Shown one piece after another: positions 42,367-50,205 of a DNA stretch of 64,000 bases. This DNA comes from an uncultured Gemmatimonadota bacterium. GTDB lineage: Bacteria > Gemmatimonadota > Gemmatimonadetes > Gemmatimonadales > Gemmatimonadaceae. A model generated the notes under the pieces. It had not been told where the DNA came from. It did not search any database and saw nothing but the letters and a program-made list of their open reading frames with translations. Made by a program: the position numbers and the translations under genes. The stretch lies in the NCBI GenBank assembly GCA_902825965.1, contig CADEDA010000001.1:62001-126000 (forward strand), given 5' to 3'. Every line of letters starts with the position of its first letter. Within the stretch, counting starts at the first letter, position 1.

Positions 42367-43703
42367 CGCCCCTCCCCCGCCTCGGCGTCCCCGCCCTCGA
42401 GGATCCGCACCAGCCGAGGCCGCGAGATCCCCAACCGGCGTGCGGCTTCGCTCTTGTTGCCGCCGCAGGCGTCCAGCGCCTGGCGCACCGCCTGCGCGAT
42501 GATGTCGGTGAGCGTGACGGGCGGGGCACCCTGCCCCGACGCCGCATCGCCGCTGGACGCCTCGAACTCGAGCGACTGCGCATCGAGCACGGGGGTGTCG
42601 GCGAGCAGCACGGTCCGCTCGAGCACGTTGCGCAGCTCGCGGATGTTGCCGGGCCAGGCGCGGTCGCGCAGCGCACGCGCCGCCTGCGGACTGAGCTCCG
42701 GGCAGGGCACGCCGTACTCGGCCGCGAACTTGGCGAGGTAGTGCTTGGCGAGCGGGACGATGTCCTCCTGCCGGTTGCGCAGCGGTGGCAGCGCCACCTG
42801 CATCACGTTCAACCGGTAGTAGAGGTCCTCCCGGAACTCGCCGGCGCGCACCGCCGCCTCGAGGTTCACGTGCGTCGCGGCGATCACGCGCACGTCGATC
42901 GCGATGTTCCGCACGCCGCCCACGCGGCGGATGCTGCGCTCCTGCAGCGCACGGAGCAGCTTGCCCTGCAACGGCAGCGCGAGGTGGCCGATCTCGTCGA
43001 GGAAGATGGAACCGCCCTGCGCCATCTCGAACAGGCCCGGCTTGGCCGTGGACGCGTCGGTGAAGGCGCCCTTCTCGTGCCCGAAGAGGTCGCTCTCCAG
43101 GAGGTGCTCCGGCAGCGCCGCACAGTTGATGTCGACGAACGGCGCCTCGCGCCGCGGGCCGTTGTAGTGGATCGCGCGCGCGATCAGCTCCTTGCCCGTC
43201 CCCGTCTCGCCGGTGATGAGCACCGTCACGTTGCTGTGCGGGATCACGCGCGACACGCGCTCGAGCACGGTCGCCAGCGAGCCACTCGCGCCGAGGATCC
43301 CGTCGAAGCGGTACTTGCGCGACTCGCTCGCCGCGAACGCGCGGCGGTTCTCGCCGGAGTGCAGGCGCTCCGCGGCATCCTTCAACCAAGAGCGCAGGAG
43401 TTCGAGGTCCTCGGGGACGACGAACAACTGGTCCGCCCCGCTGCGCAGCGCTGCCGCCGCCGACCGATGGCCGGCCTCGGCGACCACCACCGCGAACATC
43501 ACCTCGCCGGACGCACGCAGCTCGCGCGCCACCTTGGGCACCGCGGCCTCCTCCCCGCCCGCCGCGAGCAGGACGACGCTGCGCGTGGGATCGAGGTCGC
43601 GGGGCAGCGTGCGCGTGACCTCGCAGCGCAACCCGGCCTCGGCGGCGAGCCCGGGCCAGAGGTCGCCGAAGGACTCGCTCAGCGCGTGCACGACGAGGGT
43701 CAC
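42363..43703 (-). CDS. Sigma-54-dependent transcriptional activator (NtrC-like)
   Basis: The 446-residue protein starts at a GTG. Residues 1 to about 115 look like a degenerate receiver-like domain with no evident phospho-Asp. The AAA+ domain (about 132-370) has Walker A GETGTGKE (165-172), the sigma-54 contact loop as GAFTDA (212-217) instead of GAFTGA, Walker B GGSIFLDEIG (230-239) and AWPGNIRELRNVLERTVLL. The C-terminal Fis-type helix-turn-helix is GGNKSEAARRLGISRPRLVR. It begins 1 nt after the lipoprotein stop and overlaps the TPR gene by 4 nt. No obvious -24/-12 promoter was found next to it. Confidence 0.92.
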   Translation of the reverse strand: MTLVVHALSESFGDLWPGLAAEAGLRCEVTRTLPRDLDPTRSVVLLAAGGEEAAVPKVARELRASGEVMFAVVVAEAGHRSAAAALRSGADQLFVVPEDLELLRSWLKDAAERLHSGENRRAFAASESRKYRFDGILGASGSLATVLERVSRVIPHSNVTVLITGETGTGKELIARAIHYNGPRREAPFVDINCAALPEHLLESDLFGHEKGAFTDASTAKPGLFEMAQGGSIFLDEIGHLALPLQGKLLRALQERSIRRVGGVRNIAIDVRVIAATHVNLEAAVRAGEFREDLYYRLNVMQVALPPLRNRQEDIVPLAKHYLAKFAAEYGVPCPELSPQAARALRDRAWPGNIRELRNVLERTVLLADTPVLDAQSLEFEASSGDAASGQGAPPVTLTDIIAQAVRQALDACGGNKSEAARRLGISRPRLVRILEGGDAEAGEGR

Positions 43704-43704
43704 G

Positions 43705-44346
43705 CTACCACCCGATGATGTACTCGGTGAAGCCGGTGACGTCCGCCTCGATCTCGTGCGTGCCGATCGTGACGGTACTCGTCTGCCGGATCCACGGGAG
43801 CGTCGGCGACTCGCGCTTCCAGAGCGAGAGCAGGTTCTGCAGCGCGCTGTCGGCGGCGTTCACCGCTCCATCGTCGTTGAGGTCCTCGTCCTTCTCGAGG
43901 AAACTGAACTTCACGTCCGCCGGGTCGGCGGCGGAGAAGCGCAGTCCGGCGGGCGCGAACCGCACGATGCCGCGCAGCGAGTCCACCAACGAGATGGTGA
44001 TGAGGATGGAATCGCCCGGCGCGAAGACCGAGCCGTCGGGCCGCGTGAGCAGCGAACCGTCCGAGACGCGGAACCGCACGAACACCGTGGAGTCCGCACG
44101 GCCCGGCCGCGAGCGGTAGTACATGAAGGCTTCCCGCCGCTCGCCGACCTTCGCGTAGAAGGTGACGACGGGGTTCGCGATCGCCGGCGCATCGGCAGCC
44201 GGCGCCAGCGAGTTCACTTGCAGGCTGCTGTCGCCCGGCGTCGGAACGACAGGAGTCGGCGGCTCGCTCGGTGAATCCGAGCAGGCCCCGACGATGACCA
44301 GCGCTGCAGCCAGCAGCCCGGTGATCCAGCGGGAGGTTGATGCCAT
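43705..44346 (-). CDS. Lipoprotein with dockerin/EF-hand-like repeat
   Basis: From the ATG at 44346 it is 213 residues with a lipobox (AAALVIVGAC) and a Pro-rich linker. A beta-rich body follows, and near the C-terminus there is one dockerin-type calcium loop (DLNDDGAVNAADSALQNLL) instead of the usual two. It is the first gene of the lipoprotein / sigma-54 activator / TPR operon. No function is known. Confidence 0.75.
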   Translation of the reverse strand: MASTSRWITGLLAAALVIVGACSDSPSEPPTPVVPTPGDSSLQVNSLAPAADAPAIANPVVTFYAKVGERREAFMYYRSRPGRADSTVFVRFRVSDGSLLTRPDGSVFAPGDSILITISLVDSLRGIVRFAPAGLRFSAADPADVKFSFLEKDEDLNDDGAVNAADSALQNLLSLWKRESPTLPWIRQTSTVTIGTHEIEADVTGFTEYIIGW

Positions 44347-44399
44347 GGTGTGCACAGAGAGGAGTGGAGTCGGGGCGTCAGCGGGCGGCAACCGTCCCG

Positions 44400-44419
44400 G
44401 CTGGTAGAAGTTTACCAGC
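44400..44419. promoter_or_regulatory. Inverted repeat GCTGGTA-N6-TACCAGC upstream of the operon
   Basis: A perfect 7-bp inverted repeat in an AT-richer patch lies 54 nt upstream of the dockerin-like lipoprotein start and 31 nt beyond the end of the next upstream gene. It may be an operator for the sigma-54 activator operon or a weak terminator of the gene at 44450. Confidence 0.45.
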
Positions 44420-44449
44420 GAAGGGTATCGGATGCCGCCCGCCGGCAGG

Positions 44450-44917
44450 TCAGTTCGCCGCGAACGCGCCGGCGACGATCACCACGCCCGCCGCGGTCCG
44501 CGCTTCGACCGTCGCACCGGACACCGACGTCGGCACCGTGTGGCCGAGCTGCGTGCTGAGCTCCAGGCTCGCCTCGCCGAACGTGTTGGCCGTGCCATTG
44601 CCGATGCGCGTGCCGTTCACGAAGAACTCCACGACGGTGCCGGCCGGGAGGTTCTCGACCTCCACCTCGAACTCACGCTTGCTGTTGGCGTCGCGCGAGT
44701 CCCACTTCGCCTTGCCCTTGGCGGCGCGGTACGGCGAGTCGGCCGAGACGGTGAGGGCCGCGAAGATGCGGATGCGAGCGGTGGACGACGTGGTGGCCGA
44801 GCCCTTGGCGGCGGCCGAGGCGGCCTGCTCACCGAGCGGCGACAGCGGGCTGTCCGCGCAGGCGGCGAGGGAGAGGGTCGCGAGGAACGCGATGGGAGCG
44901 ATCGAGTTGAAGCGCAT
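44450..44917 (-). CDS. Small lipoprotein of unknown function
   Basis: From the ATG at 44917 the product is 155 residues. It has a lipobox (FLATLSLAAC), an Ala/Ser/Thr-rich linker and a beta-rich domain (FEVEVENLPAGTVVEFFVNG, TRIGNGTANTFGEASLELST). The pattern resembles the repeat units of secreted metal-binding or adhesive proteins, but I cannot name the family. The 199-nt upstream region is AT-richer (AACG-TTT-CGTT near 45070) and should hold its promoter. Confidence 0.7.
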   Translation of the reverse strand: MRFNSIAPIAFLATLSLAACADSPLSPLGEQAASAAAKGSATTSSTARIRIFAALTVSADSPYRAAKGKAKWDSRDANSKREFEVEVENLPAGTVVEFFVNGTRIGNGTANTFGEASLELSTQLGHTVPTSVSGATVEARTAAGVVIVAGAFAAN

Positions 44918-45116
44918 TGGTCGTGGGGCTGGGGAAAGAGAGGGTGGAGCGAGGGGGTGCGTGGCCACGCAGCATCCTCTAGAGCAAGGACGGCACCACA
45001 GCGAACCACCCAGCTAACTCATTCCTCCACAACCACTTGCATGATTCCAGTCGGGTTGCGACCTATAACGTTTCGTTACACCGGTCTATCGACCTGGATC
45101 GGAGACGGGCCACGCT

Positions 45117-45935
45117 TCACCCGCGCGTGTGCACCGTCGCCAAGCGCTCGGCCGCCACGTTCGTCGCCAGCACCGAGGCGACGATCGCGAGCGTGGGGAA
45201 CAGCACCAGCCACCAGTTCGCGAGGATGCGTCCGTCCGCCTCGAGGATGATGTTGCCCCAACTCGGCTGCGGCGGCGCAACGCCGAGCCCGAGGAACGAG
45301 AGGCCGGCCTCCAGTGGGATCGCCGCCGCCATCGCGACCGTCGCCGCGACGCCCAGCGTGGGCAGCAAGGCCGGCAGCAGGTGCACCAGCAGCAATCGCC
45401 GGCGCGGCACACCGAGGGCGCGCGCGCCGCGCAGTTCGTCGCCGGCGAGCAGTCGCCGCGTCTCGTTGCAGACCAAGCGTGCGGTGGTCATCCAGCCGGT
45501 CGCACCGAGCAGCAGGGCGAGCATCCACGGTGACACGCGACCGAACGCGGCCGCGGCGGTCATCAGCAGGAGCAGTCGCGGCACGGCGAGCGCCGCGTCG
45601 GTCACGCGCATGAGGGCACTCTCGGTCCAGCGGCCCGCGATGGCGGCGGTCGCGCCGAGCAGTGCACCGAACGACACGGCGATCGCCACCGCCACTGTCG
45701 CGATGCCCAGCGAGAGTCGCGCGGCATGAAGCACCCGGCTCAGTACGTCGCGCGAGAAGGGATCGGTGCCGAACGGATGCGCCCACGACGGCGGCTGCGA
45801 CGCGAGCGCCACGGGGTCGGGCTGCGCGTTGGGGTCGTACGGCGCCAACCACGGACCCGCGAGGGCCGCGAGCAGAAGCGACGCGAGCAGCAGCAGCGGC
45901 CACAGGTCGGCGGACGCCAGTCGTCGGCGGTTCAT
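45117..45935 (-). CDS. Peptide/nickel ABC transporter permease, DppC type
   Basis: From the ATG at 45935 it is 272 residues with about six helices and an N-terminal OppC_N region (WLAPYDPNAQPDPVALASQP, then PSWAHPFGTDPFSRDVLSRV). The EAA-type coupling loop is ELRGARALGVPRRRLLLVHL, and GLSFLGLGVAPPQPSWGNII is typical of DppC/OppC. It overlaps the DppB-type gene by 4 nt. It forms the inner-membrane channel with that protein. No ATPase gene follows. Confidence 0.93.
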   Translation of the reverse strand: MNRRRLASADLWPLLLLASLLLAALAGPWLAPYDPNAQPDPVALASQPPSWAHPFGTDPFSRDVLSRVLHAARLSLGIATVAVAIAVSFGALLGATAAIAGRWTESALMRVTDAALAVPRLLLLMTAAAAFGRVSPWMLALLLGATGWMTTARLVCNETRRLLAGDELRGARALGVPRRRLLLVHLLPALLPTLGVAATVAMAAAIPLEAGLSFLGLGVAPPQPSWGNIILEADGRILANWWLVLFPTLAIVASVLATNVAAERLATVHTRG

Positions 45936-46894
45936 GCGCGACGCTGCCGAGGGTCGGCCCAGGCGACGGCGAGATCCGCGAGCATGGTCCCCAGCACGAC
46001 GAACAGACTGCTGACCATGACCGCACCGACCACGAGCGGGTAGTCGCGGCGCAGGACTGCCTCGACGATCGCCCGGCCCATGCCCGGCCAGGCGAACACC
46101 CGCTCGACGAGCACCGCGCCACTCACCAGCGCCGGGAACACCACCCCGGCGAGCGTGAGGACGGGCACCAGCGCGTTGCGCAGGGCGTGCCGGAACAGCA
46201 CGCGTGACTCCGGGACGCCCTTGGCCCGCGCAGCACGCACGAACTCCGCGTCGGCCACGCCGAGCACGGCGCGACGTTGGTGGCGCGCGACCACGGCGCC
46301 GATGAGCAAGGCCAGTGTGCCGGCCGGCAGCACGAGGTGGTGCAGCAAATCGCGCAGCGCAGCGAGGCCGCTGCCGGCGAAGTCGCTCTGCATGCCGGCC
46401 ACCGGGAACCAGCCCAGCAGGAGTGCCGGGCCCAGCACGAACAGCAGCGCGAGCACGAACTCCGGCACACTCAGCAGGAGCAGCGACGCTCGGCTCACCC
46501 AGCGCGTGCCGCTGGTGTCGCCGCGCCATCCCTGCCATGCGCCCACCAGCACGCCGCCGATCCCCCCGAGCAGCAAGGCCGTGCCCATGAGCAAGGCCGT
46601 CGCCGGGAGTACGTCACCGAGCACCGTGGCCACCGGCTGGCTGCGCGAGAACGACCAGCCGAGGTCACCGCGCAGCAGTTGGCCGATGAATCGCAGGAAC
46701 TGCTCCGGCAGCGGCCGGTCGAAGCCATACTGCGCACGGAGCTGGTCGCGGAGTTGGGGCGCGACACCTTCGTTGTCGAGTGCGGCCACGAACGGATCGC
46801 CCGGCATGAGCCGGATCAGCACGAAGCCGATGGTCACCACCAGCGCGATGACGATCGCGCCCTGACCCAGCCGAGCGAGGAGGACGCGCCGCAC
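45932..46894 (-). CDS. Peptide/nickel ABC transporter permease, DppB type
   Basis: This 320-residue GTG-start protein shows the DppB pattern: GFVLIRLMPGDPFVAALDNE near the N-terminus, GDLGWSFSRSQPVATVLGDV, the coupling loop FVRAARAKGVPESRVLFRHA, and ALVSGAVLVERVFAWPGMGR in the last third. It lies 12 nt after the binding-protein gene and overlaps the DppC gene. Substrate range (oligopeptide, nickel or other) cannot be read from the permease. Confidence 0.94.
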   Translation of the reverse strand: MRRVLLARLGQGAIVIALVVTIGFVLIRLMPGDPFVAALDNEGVAPQLRDQLRAQYGFDRPLPEQFLRFIGQLLRGDLGWSFSRSQPVATVLGDVLPATALLMGTALLLGGIGGVLVGAWQGWRGDTSGTRWVSRASLLLLSVPEFVLALLFVLGPALLLGWFPVAGMQSDFAGSGLAALRDLLHHLVLPAGTLALLIGAVVARHQRRAVLGVADAEFVRAARAKGVPESRVLFRHALRNALVPVLTLAGVVFPALVSGAVLVERVFAWPGMGRAIVEAVLRRDYPLVVGAVMVSSLFVVLGTMLADLAVAWADPRQRRA

Positions 46895-46906
46895 GGACCG
46901 CGTCGG

Positions 46907-48556
46907 CTACGGCGTGGCGGGGGTCGCGTCGCGGGGCAGGCGCTTGGACGGCTCGATGGACCAGTCGCCGAGCGTGCTCCACCACGCGTCGGGCCGCCAG
47001 GGCGGCAGCACGATGCGCGCGTGCACGGCCGAGACGTTCTTGAGCTCGAAGAGCCAGATCGCTGGTGCGTCGTCGATGATCGTCTGGTAGGCGCGCCGCA
47101 GGTGGGCCTTGGACTCGACCGGGTCCATGGCGCCGAGTCCGGCCGCGACGGCCGAGTCGAACGCGGCACTCTCGTAGTGCCAGGCGTTCTGCGTGCCACC
47201 ACCGGGGATCGCCGCACTCGCCCATGACCCGCGCAGTCCGCCCGGGCTCGGCGTGGTGCGCGTGCCGCCGACGATCGCATCGAAGCGGCTGGAGGTCTGC
47301 GCCGCGAGGAACACGGCGAAGTCCATGCGCTCGATCTCCATCGCCACGCCCACCTCGCGGAGCTGTTCCTGGATGAGCACGGCCGCCCGTTCGCGCGAGC
47401 GACTGGTGGACGGCACGTTCACGGTGAACGCGAGCCGGCGGCCGCCCTTGCGGCGTACGCCGTCCGCCCCGCGGACCCAGCCGGCGGAGTCGAGCAGCGC
47501 CGCCGCGGCGGCGCGGTCGAAGGGGATCTGGCGCAGCGTGGTGTCGGCCGTCGCCTGCGAGCGCACCATGGGCCCGAGGGCCGGCAGGGCGAGCGTGTCG
47601 AAGATCGCCTTCACGAGCGTCCCGCGATCGACGGCGAGCGTGAGCGCGCGACGCAGCGTGCGGTCGGCGAACAGCGGATGCGGCCGCGTGGGAACCTTGG
47701 GGTCGCGGGCGTTGAAGGCGAGGAAGGAGTAGTCGAAGCTCGGGCTGCTGAACACGCGCAGCGTCGGCTGCTGCACGAGGTCCGCGATCTCGGCCGGCGG
47801 CAGCGGGTCCCACACGTCGATCTCACCGGCCTTGAGCCGCGCCATGCCCGTGGCGATCTCCGGCGTGATGCTGAAGAGCACGCGGTCGAGCTTGGGCCTT
47901 CCGCGGTAGTGGTCGGGCACGGCCGCCAGTTCCAGCCGGGCCCCACGCTCCCACCGCACGAGCTTGAACCGGCCGCTGCCGACCGGCGCACTGGCGGCCT
48001 CGCTCGTGCGGAGTCCGCCCGACGGGATCGCGCCGAGCAGGTGCGCGGGCAGCGGCACCACCTGCGTGGCAGCGTGGAACTGCTCGGGCGCGCGCCGCGT
48101 GAAGCGCATCTCCACCGCGAGCGAGTCGATGGCCGTCACGCCGGCGATGAGCGCGGTGGCGGCGTTGAGCGGCGAGCCGTTGGCCGAGTCGCGGATGACC
48201 GTGAAGCCGAGGACCACGTCGGCCGCGCGCACCGGCCGGCCGTCGTGCCAACGGGCCTCCGGATGCAGCGCGAAGACGATCGCAAGCGAGTCGCCGCTCC
48301 AGGTCCAGCGCTGCGCGAGGCGCGGCTGGTAGTCCACGTCGCCGACCGTGTTGAGCGACGGACCGATGTCCGCGAGGCGGTCGAAGAGCAGTTCCGAGAC
48401 GATGCGTCCCTGCACCCCGTCGACGAGCGGCATGAGCAGCGCGTCGGCGTCCGCCGGCGTGCCGATGATGACGGTGCCCCCGCGGGCGCCGCCGGCGGAT
48501 TCCGAGCCACAGGCGAGGACGGCGACGAGCGCGAGGAGCGGGAAGAGTCGACGCAT
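46907..48556 (-). CDS. Extracellular solute-binding protein family 5 (peptide-type), lipoprotein
   Basis: From the ATG at 48556 it is 549 residues. A lipobox (LLALVAVLAC) anchors a family-5 binding protein: VDYQPRLAQRWTWSGDSLAI, then FALHPEARWHDGRPVRAADV, and FADRTLRRALTLAVDRGTLV are the typical SBP_bac_5 segments. It delivers peptides or similar solutes to the DppBC permeases encoded just downstream. Length and layout are normal. It is first in the three-gene operon. Confidence 0.94.
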   Translation of the reverse strand: MRRLFPLLALVAVLACGSESAGGARGGTVIIGTPADADALLMPLVDGVQGRIVSELLFDRLADIGPSLNTVGDVDYQPRLAQRWTWSGDSLAIVFALHPEARWHDGRPVRAADVVLGFTVIRDSANGSPLNAATALIAGVTAIDSLAVEMRFTRRAPEQFHAATQVVPLPAHLLGAIPSGGLRTSEAASAPVGSGRFKLVRWERGARLELAAVPDHYRGRPKLDRVLFSITPEIATGMARLKAGEIDVWDPLPPAEIADLVQQPTLRVFSSPSFDYSFLAFNARDPKVPTRPHPLFADRTLRRALTLAVDRGTLVKAIFDTLALPALGPMVRSQATADTTLRQIPFDRAAAAALLDSAGWVRGADGVRRKGGRRLAFTVNVPSTSRSRERAAVLIQEQLREVGVAMEIERMDFAVFLAAQTSSRFDAIVGGTRTTPSPGGLRGSWASAAIPGGGTQNAWHYESAAFDSAVAAGLGAMDPVESKAHLRRAYQTIIDDAPAIWLFELKNVSAVHARIVLPPWRPDAWWSTLGDWSIEPSKRLPRDATPATP

Positions 48557-48701
48557 GGGCACGGGGGAAGGAGTGTCGAAGTATGCGACCCGTCGCGGCG
48601 TGTCGCCACACGGGAGAGGACGCATGGCCGGCGCCCGACGGCACGGGGTGCGTGCGCGAGCGGCGCGGCCGTCGCTCGGGCCTAGGCGGGCGTCGCCCGC
48701 A

Positions 48702-50105
48702 TCACGGCACGAAAGTGGTGATTCGACCGCGGCGCAGGCTCACGTGCGCGCGGAGCGCGGCAGCCGCACTGCTGAAGTCCGCCGCGTTGGGCAGGTGGGT
48801 TGCGGTCGGGAATTCACCCTCGGGGCCGACGGCCCAAGGCGTGACGAGCTGGTGCAGTCGATCGATGCGCGGGTGCATCTCGCTCTCGTGCAGCACCGTG
48901 GCGTTCACCTCGCGCAGCAGCGCGCGGTAACGCGCGGCGTACACCGGGTCGTCCGCCAGGAACCGCACGAGGGGCCACGCGGCACCGACCTCGGTGAGCG
49001 CGAGGGAGAGTCCGTTGAACGTCGGTCCGGGCTGCGAGATGGGTGGATTGCCGGTGAAGGCCTCGTTGTGGTCCCAGGGGATCCAGACGAGACCGCGCGT
49101 GGGGTGGCGATACAGGTAGTAGTTCTGCGCCATCGTCCCGTAGCTGTCCCAGTTCACCATCGCGGTGTTGAGGGCGAGCCAGCGGAGGAAGTGGTCGACG
49201 TCGAACCTTGCCTCGAGGGCCGCGCGCCAGGCCGCCGGGTCGCCGCTGCGCGTGGGGGCGTGCAGCGCGGCGACGAACGCCTCCACGTCCGTGTAGTCCG
49301 CGGCGGAGCGGTTGTTCTTCTTCTCGAACTCCGCCCGCACGAAGGTCTGCAGCGTGGAGGTGGGCTTGTAGAGGTTGCCGTCGTCCTCGCCGAACGCGGT
49401 GGCGACGAACGTGTCGTCGATCGCCTCGACCGCGGTGTAGAGGCCCACGTAGCGCGACCCGCCGCCGAAATCGATGAACACGCGATAGAACGCCGTGCGC
49501 GCGGCCGGGACCCCACCGGCATTGAGGAACTCGCTGGCGAGGCGCTCGCGGATCAGCGATGGATCGGCCACCGCCGGCGAGAACGAGAGTTCGCGGAACC
49601 CGTAGAGGCGCTGGCCGCGCACGCGCGGGAAGCGCGATGCGAACTCGTCCATCTTGAGACGGAACGGCAGCTTGAACTTGCCGGCGCGCCACGCGATGCT
49701 CAGCGACGAGTTGCCCTTGAGGCGGAACCCGACGCGGTCGTAGCGCTTGCCCTTGAAGTGCAGGCCGACGTCCACGTACGCCGGATCCTCCGTCGGGAAG
49801 GTCTGCCCGGGTTGTCCGCCGCCACCGAAGCCCACGCCGAAGAGCGCCGACACCTCGGTCTGGATGGCGCTCCACTGCTCGCGGGTCATCGCCAGATGCA
49901 ACGTGTTCACGGAGTCGGCCGGGAACACCATCGCGTAGTCCGGTGCCGCGGTCCCGTGGGACGCGGTGGTCCAGTCCGGATTGCTGTCCGCTGGTGGTTC
50001 GACGACCGGCGGCTCCAGCATCGGGACATCGCGTGCGCAACCGGCCGCCGCGGCACCGAGCGGCAGCAGGGCGGCCAGCGTCCACAGGAACCGTCGAAGA
50101 CCCAT
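48702..50105 (-). CDS. CotH-kinase-family lipoprotein
   Basis: From the ATG at 50105 the product is 467 residues with a lipobox near GAAAAGC. The CotH fold is clear: GLHFKGKRYDRVGFRLKGNS, YGFRELSFSPAVADPSLIRE, RYVGLYTAVEAIDDTFV, WLALNTAMVNWDSYGTMAQN and RGLVWIPWDHNEAFTGNP with the expected Asp. CotH-type proteins are atypical kinases that phosphorylate other secreted proteins. It is divergent from the Ntn-acylase gene, 100 nt apart. Confidence 0.9.
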   Translation of the reverse strand: MGLRRFLWTLAALLPLGAAAAGCARDVPMLEPPVVEPPADSNPDWTTASHGTAAPDYAMVFPADSVNTLHLAMTREQWSAIQTEVSALFGVGFGGGGQPGQTFPTEDPAYVDVGLHFKGKRYDRVGFRLKGNSSLSIAWRAGKFKLPFRLKMDEFASRFPRVRGQRLYGFRELSFSPAVADPSLIRERLASEFLNAGGVPAARTAFYRVFIDFGGGSRYVGLYTAVEAIDDTFVATAFGEDDGNLYKPTSTLQTFVRAEFEKKNNRSAADYTDVEAFVAALHAPTRSGDPAAWRAALEARFDVDHFLRWLALNTAMVNWDSYGTMAQNYYLYRHPTRGLVWIPWDHNEAFTGNPPISQPGPTFNGLSLALTEVGAAWPLVRFLADDPVYAARYRALLREVNATVLHESEMHPRIDRLHQLVTPWAVGPEGEFPTATHLPNAADFSSAAAALRAHVSLRRGRITTFVP

Positions 50106-50169
50106 GCCGTCAAGCTCATCACGGTCGCGGCAGCGGTCAATCACACGTGCGTAACAGGCGCGAGTTCGG

Positions 50170-50175
50170 TACAAT
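50170..50175 (+). promoter_or_regulatory. Possible -10 box TACAAT upstream of the acylase gene
   Basis: TACAAT lies 30 nt before the acylase start and matches TATAAT at five of six bases. I see no convincing -35 hexamer at 16-18 nt spacing, so this is a weak candidate. Confidence 0.25.
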
Positions 50176-50205
50176 CCCGGCGTCCGTCCACCTCTTGCCC
50201 CCCGC

